From Clostridia bacterium (lineage in GTDB: Bacteria; Bacillota; Clostridia; Oscillospirales; Acutalibacteraceae), in contig JAFVWD010000211.1 in the NCBI GenBank assembly GCA_017501865.1, forward strand, positions 1 through 10,213: DNA of 10,213 nucleotides. Direction: 5' to 3'. The notes beneath the pieces were generated by a model. The model did no database searches, was not told the DNA's origin, and was given only the letters and a program-made list of their open reading frames with translations. Below are positions 1-5,712 of the stretch, in pieces. Within the stretch, counting starts at the first letter, position 1; every line of letters begins with the position of its first letter. Position numbers and translations under genes: made by a program.

Positions 1-129
1 ATTTCTTGTGGAACAAAGGTTATTGTTTATAAGGATACAGCGTGCGAAGAGGTTGTAAATATGTATGGTGGTATCGTTGTTGAACAAAGTGTTGAATCAA
101 TATTTAATGAGGTATCAAATATAGTATGA
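1..129 (+). CDS. Glycosyltransferase, GT4-like, C-terminal end (5'-truncated by window edge)
   Basis: Frame 1 is open from the first base to a TGA at 127-129 and gives the last 42 residues of a protein that starts outside the window. It begins ISCGTKVIVYKDTACEEVV and continues with GGIVVEQ. This matches the end of the nucleotide-sugar-binding domain of GT4/GT1-type (GT-B fold) glycosyltransferases, where an 'A-CGTPVI-Y-TGG--E' segment is followed by 'G-VV---D'. Such enzymes transfer a sugar from a nucleotide sugar to the lipid-linked repeat unit on the cytoplasmic face of the membrane. Donor and acceptor cannot be judged from this tail. Its stop overlaps the start of the next gene by four bases (ATGA), which suggests translational coupling in one operon. 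The family call rests on this short piece and on the glycan-locus context. Confidence 0.72.
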   Translation: MSCGTKVIVYKDTACEEVVNMYGGIVVEQSVESIFNEVSNIV

Positions 130-1298
130 AGAAAAGCAGTAAAATGCTAAAAAAGCATAGGTTATTTGAAAAAATAGGGTATGTTTTTAAGATTGCCTGT
201 TCAATACCGTTTATGTTAAAAACCCAAAAAAACAATAACATTTGGTTAATGGGATTGGGTGACGATAACTACGCCAATAACGGAAAAGCCTTTTATGAAT
301 TTTTAAAAGAAAACCATCCGGAAATTGAAGTTTTTTGGGTATGTGAAAAAGAAAACAAAAAAAGATTATCTAAGTATATAGAAGAAGATGCGCTTTTGAG
401 CAGAGGCACACTGAAAAATTACATAATGGCATCGAAGGCAAGTGTTGCAATATATGGTTTTTCAGATTTCGATATTGCACCCGGATATTATAGAATACTA
501 AAAAAACAAAAGACTTTATTAGTTAATATCAGTCATGGCTTTGACGGATTAAAGGGTATGCCGGAAGACTATTACAAATCACTTCCGGTAGATTTGTTGT
601 GTGCTGCATCTGACTACGAAAAGAAGGCAAAAATAGAAAAATGCGGTGCAGATGAAAGCAAAGTTGCAGTAACAGGCTTTGCAAGATATGATAGCTGGAA
701 TGTTGATTCTTCAAGAAGCGGAAAAGTAAAAAATATTTTTATAATGCCGACATGGCGTGATTGGTATGAAACTGAAAATGCTGAATGGTCCGAAACAACA
801 CTTTTCAAACAATACGATGTGTTGTTCAGAGAATTGGAAAAGTTAGCAGAAAAAGAAAATTTTGAAGTAGAATATAATTTTCATCCGAGAATGAAGTTGT
901 TTTTTGAAAATGCACATTGGGATGAATTTAACAGAATAAAACAAGCAGATGAAAATAAAAGCATACAAGAGTCATTGATATGGGCAGATTTAGTAGTAAC
1001 CGATTATTCAAGTATATTCTGGGATGCCTTGTATATGAGAAAAAAGCTGATTCTTTTTTGGGTAGATGAGGAAGAATACAGACAAAAAAGAGGTCTTCTT
1101 GCAGAAGCCGATTTTTATCCGTATATTGCGAAAACCTCAGAACAATTTTTAAATGCTTTTGAGTTGCTTAACAATAAAGAGTCCGAAGATATTGATATTG
1201 TTGAAAAATATTTCAATTGGCAAGACAAAAATAATTGTAAAAGAATTTACGAAGAAATTGAAAAAATTATGCAGAAACATCAGGTGGTGATAGATTGA
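126..1298 (+). CDS. CDP-glycerol glycerophosphotransferase family protein (TagB/TagF-like)
   Basis: This 390-residue protein fits the Glyphos_transf family (PF04464), whose members move glycerol phosphate or ribitol phosphate from a CDP-polyol to wall teichoic acid or to capsular glycans at the inner face of the membrane. Visible family motifs in order are NISHGFDGLKG (134-144, with His137), a PTWRDW segment (208-213), NFHPRM (251-256, with His253) and VVTDYSSIFWD (290-300, equivalent to the TDYSS polyphosphate/nucleotide-binding motif). A KRGLL segment follows at 321-325. The two histidines correspond to the general-base and phosphate-contacting histidines proposed for TagF. The length is close to that of single-domain TagB, without the extra domains of long TagF polymerases, so a single-addition enzyme is more likely than a polymerase. 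The ATG at 126 overlaps the previous stop by four bases. No tagD-like CDP-glycerol synthetase is in the window, and the substrate is inferred only from the family. Confidence 0.88.
   Translation: MKKSSKMLKKHRLFEKIGYVFKIACSIPFMLKTQKNNNIWLMGLGDDNYANNGKAFYEFLKENHPEIEVFWVCEKENKKRLSKYIEEDALLSRGTLKNYIMASKASVAIYGFSDFDIAPGYYRILKKQKTLLVNISHGFDGLKGMPEDYYKSLPVDLLCAASDYEKKAKIEKCGADESKVAVTGFARYDSWNVDSSRSGKVKNIFIMPTWRDWYETENAEWSETTLFKQYDVLFRELEKLAEKENFEVEYNFHPRMKLFFENAHWDEFNRIKQADENKSIQESLIWADLVVTDYSSIFWDALYMRKKLILFWVDEEEYRQKRGLLAEADFYPYIAKTSEQFLNAFELLNNKESEDIDIVEKYFNWQDKNNCKRIYEEIEKIMQKHQVVID
1282..1289 (+). promoter_or_regulatory. Ribosome binding site supporting a TTG start at 1295
   Basis: The sequence AGGTGGTG ends five bases before the TTG at 1295-1297 and resembles the AGGAGGTG Shine-Dalgarno core with one mismatch. 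The TTG overlaps the stop of the upstream gene as TTGA. It supports TTG as the initiation codon of the membrane protein and coupled translation. Confidence 0.6.
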
Positions 1299-2485
1299 AA
1301 TCGATAAAATTAAGAAGTAATTTCGGGAAAATTTATATTGAAAAATTACCTTCTTATTTGATGATGGCAATAATGGGTGCAATTTTTGCGAGATGTTTAT
1401 TTCTTTTTGTTTCACGTTTGTTAGAAACAGTTCCGTTTATTTGCTATGATGATTTATATATCTATTCCGCAATAGAAGAAATGTCAGCTGCACAAATAAA
1501 AAACAGAATAGTATTCAGAAATATCTATCCTATGATATCTATGATTTTAAATCCGTATCATATAGGTGAGTATATTTCTGCTGCAAGATTATTAAATGCT
1601 GTAGTATTTATTTTGATGATAGTAAAGCTTGATAAAATTGCAGAAATGGTAGATGTTCCCGAGAAGACAAAAAAAGCGCTTGCATTAGTTTTTGCTTTTT
1701 CTCCGTATTTTATTATTTATAGTATGGTGCAATTGCGTGAAGTGCTGTGCGCATATTTTGTAGTTTATTTATTCTGGGCATTTATAAGCTTTGAGAAAAA
1801 AAGGCATTTTTCTTGGGTAAAGACATTAATAATTGCAGCTTTGTTGTACTATACAAGAACGTATGTGCTTGAAGTAATAGTAGCAATTATTGCATTATAC
1901 AAAGCAAAAGACAGCAAATGGTATGTAAAGCTGATGCTTGCTTTATTTTTAGTTGCAGCAGTTGGTTATTTTTTGAGCGATGCCGACTATATGTACGTAT
2001 TAAATGATAAAATTGAGTTTTATGTTACAGAAGAAACTTTAGGCGGTGGCTTTCTTTCGAGAATAGAAGTAACAGGTATAGAAAATCTCTACAATTTATT
2101 CTTATTGCTTCCGTTTGTACAGATTTCACCTTTACCAAGCTCATTTCAGACGGAATATTATGATTCAAATTCATGGGCTGCAATTATAACCTATGCTTCC
2201 GGCATAGCGGCATTTTTTGTACCGTATTTCTGGCTTAATACAATAAGAGTTCTTTTTTCTAAAGAGAGTCAGGTATACTCTAAGCTGATGCTTCTGTTCT
2301 ATTTAGCATTTGTTGGTCTTATTGCGATTATTGAACCTCAGAATGCAAGATTTATGTTTTTTACAATTCCTATTTTCTACTTTTTCGGTGTAGACGGGTT
2401 TATAAAAATAAGACAGGAAAATCCTAAAAATATAATCTGGGGCTTGCTGTTTATGTTTGTTCCGTATTTGTATATATTAATTTAA
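1295..2485 (+). CDS. Polytopic membrane protein, candidate GT-C glycosyltransferase or Wzy-like polymerase
   Basis: I do not recognise this 396-residue protein with certainty. It is strongly hydrophobic, with roughly ten membrane segments (for example about 21-41, 131-147, 150-165, 175-200, 212-226, 295-315, 330-346, 352-366, 380-395). After the first segment comes a loop with YDDLYIY (51-57), followed by RNIYP near 75-79 and AARLLNAVV (96-104). That order resembles GT39/GT83-type GT-C transferases, where an acidic pair in the first outer loop is followed by a 'YPP' element and 'AARLLSAL'. LRE (147-149), YYTRTY (185-190) and EPQNARFMFFTIP (347-359) are polar or charged sites between helices, and Wzy polymerases also have such sites. 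Either way it probably works on lipid-linked glycan at the outer face. It starts with TTG overlapping the upstream stop by four bases. A 64-base gap to the next gene follows. Confidence 0.6.
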   Translation: MKSIKLRSNFGKIYIEKLPSYLMMAIMGAIFARCLFLFVSRLLETVPFICYDDLYIYSAIEEMSAAQIKNRIVFRNIYPMISMILNPYHIGEYISAARLLNAVVFILMIVKLDKIAEMVDVPEKTKKALALVFAFSPYFIIYSMVQLREVLCAYFVVYLFWAFISFEKKRHFSWVKTLIIAALLYYTRTYVLEVIVAIIALYKAKDSKWYVKLMLALFLVAAVGYFLSDADYMYVLNDKIEFYVTEETLGGGFLSRIEVTGIENLYNLFLLLPFVQISPLPSSFQTEYYDSNSWAAIITYASGIAAFFVPYFWLNTIRVLFSKESQVYSKLMLLFYLAFVGLIAIIEPQNARFMFFTIPIFYFFGVDGFIKIRQENPKNIIWGLLFMFVPYLYILI

Positions 2486-2549
2486 AAAAGCTCATATATA
2501 TTTTTACCCCGGCACAGAGGATAATTGTAAACGAAGGAAGGTAGCAAAT
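2486..2549 (+). other. Intergenic gap, largest in the window, with no clear promoter or terminator
   Basis: This 64-base spacer separates the membrane protein from the first fucosyltransferase gene. I looked for a stem-loop followed by a T run and for -35/-10 pairs and saw neither convincingly. GGATAATTG near 2519-2527 looks slightly like a -10 box but has no good -35 at the right spacing. Its only supported element is the ribosome binding site at its right end. Confidence 0.5.
2535..2541 (+). promoter_or_regulatory. Ribosome binding site supporting a TTG start at 2550
   Basis: AGGAAGG lies eight bases before the TTG at 2550-2552. The first residues read from this TTG (MITLF-SDGLGNQMFQ) align exactly with the ATG-initiated N-terminus of the downstream paralogue. 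Together these support TTG as the true start. Confidence 0.7.
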
Positions 2550-3479
2550 TTGATAACCTTATTTGTAAGTGATGGCTTAGGAAATCAGATGTTTCAATAT
2601 GCATTTGCCCGTTCGTTACAATTGTATACAGGTAACAATTTACAAATTGCATTAAACTGCTTTGAAAAGGATTTGGCAAGCAGAAAATTCAGGTTGTCAA
2701 ATTTGTGTATTGATGATTCTATAAAAGTTTTACCTGAAGAAGCATCAAGAAATAAATTTTTGCTTATTCGTATTTTTCATAAAATACGGACAATTATGAA
2801 GCTTAAAAATATAGAAAAATATATAAGTAAAAACTATATTCATTTGTATGGCGAAAATGGCTACGGTTTTTTCGATATTTCCAAAAGGAAGTTCTCAAAA
2901 AATATAGTTGTTATGGGGCAATATCAAAACCCGAAATACTTTGAAGCCTACGGGGATGTAATAAAAAAAGAATTAAAAGTAAAACAACCTCCAAGCAAGC
3001 AAAATGCTGAAAAAATAAAAGAGATTCTTGAAGATAACAGTGTTTGTATGCATATAAGAAGAGGTGATTATCTTGATAAAAAGTGGTCATTTTTAAATAT
3101 ATGCGATGAGAATTATTACTACGAAGCCATGAGAACTGTTTCGGAAAAAACAGAGAAACCTGTGTTTTATGTTTTTTCAAATTCACATGAAGATATAGAG
3201 TGGATAAAGAAAAATTACAATTTTTCAGGATATAACGTAAAATTTGTTGATTTAGATAATTGCGATTACGAAGAATTACGACTTATGTACTCATGCAAGC
3301 ATTTTATAATTTCAAATTCAACATTTTCCTGGTGGGCACAATATCTCGGTGAATACGATAAAAAAATAGTTGTTGCCCCGTCAAAATGGAACAACAGAAA
3401 AGAAGTTGATGATTCAGGAATTTTTATGAAAGAGTGGCTTCTTGTCGATGTTGAAAATAAAGATTGCAAGAATCTTTAA
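2550..3479 (+). CDS. Alpha-1,2-fucosyltransferase family protein (GT11), first copy
   Basis: This 309-residue protein belongs to glycosyltransferase family 11 (PF01531), whose bacterial members usually move L-fucose from GDP-fucose to the 2-OH of a galactose-type residue. The N-terminus carries SDGLGNQMFQYAFARSLQ (7-24), the GGLGNQ-FQY element of the family. HIRRGDYL (168-175) is the conserved GDP-fucose-binding motif of alpha-1,2/alpha-1,6 fucosyltransferases, and the arginine pair is intact. FYVFSN (206-211) and ISNSTFSWW (254-262) are the later family motifs. There is no signal peptide or membrane segment, so it should act in the cytoplasm on the lipid-linked repeat unit. It uses a TTG start backed by AGGAAGG. 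It is followed after about 40 bases by a paralogue with the same motifs. Family membership is secure, while the actual acceptor, and even strict fucose specificity, is inference. Confidence 0.9.
   Translation: MITLFVSDGLGNQMFQYAFARSLQLYTGNNLQIALNCFEKDLASRKFRLSNLCIDDSIKVLPEEASRNKFLLIRIFHKIRTIMKLKNIEKYISKNYIHLYGENGYGFFDISKRKFSKNIVVMGQYQNPKYFEAYGDVIKKELKVKQPPSKQNAEKIKEILEDNSVCMHIRRGDYLDKKWSFLNICDENYYYEAMRTVSEKTEKPVFYVFSNSHEDIEWIKKNYNFSGYNVKFVDLDNCDYEELRLMYSCKHFIISNSTFSWWAQYLGEYDKKIVVAPSKWNNRKEVDDSGIFMKEWLLVDVENKDCKNL
3264..3396 (+). repeat. Near-identical 133-bp block, copy 1 (in first GT11 gene)
   Basis: Aligned by eye with 4232-4364 at a constant offset of 968 bases, this block has five mismatches in 133 positions, all of them synonymous. 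It contains a perfectly identical 65-base run at 3294-3358. It encodes the segment from DYEELRLMYSCK through SNSTFSWW to APSKWNN. Outside the block the two genes differ much more. Confidence 0.9.
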
Positions 3480-3503
3480 TAACAATTAGGTATGGTTTTT
3501 AAT

Positions 3504-3512
3504 AAGAAGGAG
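3504..3512 (+). promoter_or_regulatory. Ribosome binding site deciding the ATG start at 3521
   Basis: AAGAAGGAG lies eight bases before the ATG at 3521. An in-frame GTG at 3512 overlaps the last base of this site and so has no Shine-Dalgarno of its own, which argues against the longer reading with three extra residues (MSR). The ATG also aligns with the N-terminus of the upstream paralogue. Confidence 0.85.
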
Positions 3513-3520
3513 TGAGTAGA

Positions 3521-4423
3521 ATGATAACCTTGTTTTTATCTGATGGCTTAGGAAATCAGATGTTTCAGTATGCATTTGCTCGCTCTTTGCAATTACAGAC
3601 GAAGAATAAATTGCAGTTTTCTCTCACTGCGTTTAACAACGACGATTTGCGTTGTTATGCTCTGAATAACTTGAATATTCCCGAAGCTATGAAAATAGTA
3701 TCTCCTAAAAAAGGAGAGCTGCTTTTTTGGGAGCACAGAATTTTTAACAGGGTGCGTTTTTGGAAAAACAGCAACCCGTCAGGGAAATATATCGGCAGAC
3801 ATTTAATTAATGCCTTTGTAGCAGATGTTTATTCCTACGACGATATTACAAAAAAGCATTTTTGTAAAAATATAAGTGTCTACGGTCAATTTCAGAACGT
3901 AAAATACTTTGAACAAAATGCCGATATAATTCGTGAAGAATTAAAAGTTAAGGTGTTGCCATCTGAGGAAAATCAGGTTCTTTTAGAGGAAATAGACGGA
4001 ACAAACAGTGTTTGTGTCCACATTCGCAGGGGAGATTATCTGAATCCTCGTTGGGTATATTTAAATATTTGTAATTACGAGTATTATAAGAAAGCAATGC
4101 AAAAGGTATGCGAAAAAACAGAAAATCCGATATTTTATATTTTTTCTAATACCCATGAAGATATTGAGTGGATAAAAGAAAACTATGATTTTTCTGATTT
4201 CAACGTGAAATATGTTGATCTTAATAATCCGGATTACGAAGAATTGCGACTTATGTACTCTTGCAAGCATTTTATAATTTCAAATTCAACATTTTCCTGG
4301 TGGGCACAATATCTCGGTGAATACGACAAAAAAATAGTTGTTGCTCCATCAAAATGGAACAACAAAGACAATGTGGACGATTCAGGAATTTATATGTCTG
4401 AATGGGAAGTATTAGAGGTTTAA
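3521..4423 (+). CDS. Alpha-1,2-fucosyltransferase family protein (GT11), second copy
   Basis: This 300-residue protein is a tandem paralogue of the preceding gene and a GT11 member. The same landmarks are present: SDGLGNQMFQYAFARSLQ (7-24), HIRRGDYL (167-174), FYIFSN (205-210) and ISNSTFSWW (253-261), with no key residue missing. The middle third (about 30-115), which differs strongly between the copies (compare NCFEKDLASRKFRL with TAFNNDDLRCYAL), may set acceptor choice, so the two enzymes probably fucosylate different positions or sugars of the repeat unit. The start at ATG 3521 is chosen because AAGAAGGAG sits eight bases upstream and because it matches the start of the paralogue. A GTG nine bases earlier is in frame but overlaps the ribosome binding site. 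The gene lies six bases before an acetyltransferase. Substrate specificity is inferred from the family only. Confidence 0.9.
   Translation: MITLFLSDGLGNQMFQYAFARSLQLQTKNKLQFSLTAFNNDDLRCYALNNLNIPEAMKIVSPKKGELLFWEHRIFNRVRFWKNSNPSGKYIGRHLINAFVADVYSYDDITKKHFCKNISVYGQFQNVKYFEQNADIIREELKVKVLPSEENQVLLEEIDGTNSVCVHIRRGDYLNPRWVYLNICNYEYYKKAMQKVCEKTENPIFYIFSNTHEDIEWIKENYDFSDFNVKYVDLNNPDYEELRLMYSCKHFIISNSTFSWWAQYLGEYDKKIVVAPSKWNNKDNVDDSGIYMSEWEVLEV
4232..4364 (+). repeat. Near-identical 133-bp block, copy 2 (in second GT11 gene)
   Basis: This is the partner of 3264-3396. The identical 65-base core is at 4262-4326. The five differences (third positions of Leu, Ser, Asp, Ala and Pro codons) leave the encoded residues unchanged. 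By contrast, six of the eight codons of the shared HIRRGDYL motif further upstream differ between the genes. Confidence 0.9.
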
Positions 4424-4429
4424 GAAAAA

Positions 4430-5014
4430 ATGATTAATTCAATTCGCATTCGCATCAGAAAAATGTGTAATAAACATTATAAAAAAAGTTTTTTAAAAAA
4501 CAAAAAAGTTGTGCTCGGTGAGAACTTTGTTCTTCACGGAAGGATATATTCATTGGGAACAGGGTTAATTGAAATTGGAGACAATGTGGAGATTAATTCG
4601 GAGTTTTCAGTTAATCCAACCGGGGGTGGATATGGAACGAGTATTAATTCGTTTGAGGGTGCAATCGTAAAAATAGGCAATAATGTTGGGATTAGTCACA
4701 CGGCAATTTCTGCTATGGAAAGTGTGGAGATAGGTGATAATGTTTTAATCGGTTCGAATTGTATGATTGCGGACACAGATTTTCATCCGATTGATGCAGA
4801 AATAAGGGTTAAAGATTCTAATAACAGAGAGGCGACAAAAACTGCACCTATAAAAATCGAAAAAAATGTTTTTATTGGTGCCCGTTCTATTATATTAAAA
4901 GGTGTTACAATCGGTGAGGGCTCAATTGTAGGAGCAGGTTCCGTTGTTACAAAAAGTATTCCGGCAGGAGAAATGTGGGCAGGCAATCCGGCGAAATTTA
5001 TAAAGAAAGTTTGA
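4430..5014 (+). CDS. Left-handed beta-helix O-acetyltransferase (LacA/NodL/WbbJ-like)
   Basis: This 194-residue protein has hexapeptide repeats of the [LIV]-G-x4 type (for example IEIGDNVEI, VKIGNNVGI, VEIGDNVLIGSN, IKIEKNVFIGA, VTIGEGSIVGAG) that build a left-handed beta-helix in trimeric acetyl-CoA-dependent acyltransferases. DTDFHP (115-120) contains His119, equivalent to the catalytic histidine of NodL and LacA, which deprotonates the sugar hydroxyl. The end, AGNPAKFIKKV, is the standard C-terminal cap of the family and makes contact with CoA. The enzyme most likely adds an acetyl group to a sugar of the repeat unit in the cytoplasm. It starts six bases after the second GT11 gene with only a weak AGAGG at 4414-4418, so translation probably depends on coupling. 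The exact acceptor is unknown. The N-terminal codons contain long A and T runs. Confidence 0.85.
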   Translation: MINSIRIRIRKMCNKHYKKSFLKNKKVVLGENFVLHGRIYSLGTGLIEIGDNVEINSEFSVNPTGGGYGTSINSFEGAIVKIGNNVGISHTAISAMESVEIGDNVLIGSNCMIADTDFHPIDAEIRVKDSNNREATKTAPIKIEKNVFIGARSIILKGVTIGEGSIVGAGSVVTKSIPAGEMWAGNPAKFIKKV

Positions 5015-5023
5015 AGTAGAATA

Positions 5024-5701
5024 ATGAAAGCAACAATAAAAAGTATGCTTGTTTCTCAGTATGTTAAGCTACAAAAAAGAAACGTAATAAAATGTGAAGA
5101 ATTCGTTTTATTGGACAGACGTAGTGTTTTTGAGGGGAAAAATTATTTTTCTAAGCATACCCAAATTATAAGTTCGAAAATAGGTTATGGGTCTTACACC
5201 GGTATGGGTAGTAAATTGATTAATACAAATGTAGGGCGTTATACTTGTATAGCACCACATGTAGAAATTGTTGTAGGTGTACATCCAATAAAAGATTTTG
5301 TATCAGTTCACCCGGCATTTTTTTCCGAAAGTCCGACCATTGGTTTTTCTTATTGCGGAAAACAGAAATTCAAAGAGAACAATTTTGTGGATGAAGAGAA
5401 AAAAGTCTGTGTTAACATAGGTAATGATGTATGGCTTGGAACCGGTGCAAAAATTCTTGAGGGTGTTACTGTGGGTGATGGCGCAGTTGTTGCGGCAGGT
5501 GCTGTTGTAACAAAAGATGTTCCGCCTTATGCAATTGTAGGTGGTGTGCCTGCAAAAATAATAAAATATCGTTTTCCTGAAGAAGATATTGAGTATCTTT
5601 TAAAGCTTCGTTGGTGGGAAAAGGATGAAGTGTGGATAAAAGAACACGCTGAATATTTTGAAGATATAAAAATTTTGAGAGAAAAAGTAGTTTTGGATTG
5701 A
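5024..5701 (+). CDS. CatB/XAT-type hexapeptide O-acetyltransferase
   Basis: This 225-residue protein is a second beta-helix acyltransferase, of a different subfamily from its neighbour. VGRYTCIAPHVEIVVGVHP (70-88) followed by VSVHPAFFS (93-101) is typical of the xenobiotic acetyltransferase (XAT) class, whose members include CatB and Vat and many polysaccharide O-acetyltransferases. His87 is in the place of the catalytic histidine. The loop about 100-128 interrupts the coil, and the helix resumes with NIGNDVWLGTGAKILEG (131-147), then GDGAVVAAGAVVTKDVPPYAI and GVPAKIIKYRF. A C-terminal helical tail with LLKLRWWEKDE follows, also typical of XAT. Antibiotic acetylation is possible by homology but unlikely in this operon, and glycan O-acetylation fits better. 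It begins nine bases after the preceding stop with no strong ribosome binding site, which points to coupling. Confidence 0.85.
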   Translation: MKATIKSMLVSQYVKLQKRNVIKCEEFVLLDRRSVFEGKNYFSKHTQIISSKIGYGSYTGMGSKLINTNVGRYTCIAPHVEIVVGVHPIKDFVSVHPAFFSESPTIGFSYCGKQKFKENNFVDEEKKVCVNIGNDVWLGTGAKILEGVTVGDGAVVAAGAVVTKDVPPYAIVGGVPAKIIKYRFPEEDIEYLLKLRWWEKDEVWIKEHAEYFEDIKILREKVVLD

Positions 5702-5712
5702 TTGGTGGAAAT

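Noticed and set aside
2486..2549. Possible internal promoter before the first GT11 gene
   Set aside because: A GGATAAT-like -10 has no acceptable -35 at normal distance, and the run of AT-rich sequence makes chance matches likely.
529..3469. Open frames of 60-90 codons on the minus strand
   Set aside because: They lie opposite well-supported genes, show no recognisable motifs or suitable ribosome binding sites, and have the composition expected of antisense shadows.
3512..3520. GTG start giving three extra residues on the second GT11 protein
   Set aside because: The GTG overlaps the Shine-Dalgarno sequence AAGAAGGAG, which is ideally spaced for ATG 3521, and the paralogue begins at the equivalent of that ATG.
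4495..4501. In-frame A AAA AAC heptamer, the pattern of a -1 programmed frameshift site
   Set aside because: A -1 shift here would read only about six codons before a stop, and the intact frame encodes a complete acetyltransferase. It is best explained by lysine/asparagine codons in an AT-rich gene.
5024..5701. Chloramphenicol or streptogramin acetyltransferase (antibiotic resistance)
   Set aside because: The XAT fold is shared with CatB and Vat, but many XAT proteins in glycan loci have the same motifs and the operon context points to glycan acetylation.
5698..5712. TTG start at 5698 for the MptE-like protein
   Set aside because: It forms a TTGA overlap but has no clear ribosome binding site, and the extra residues IGGN come from the GGTGGA that may serve ATG 5713. 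It remains possible.
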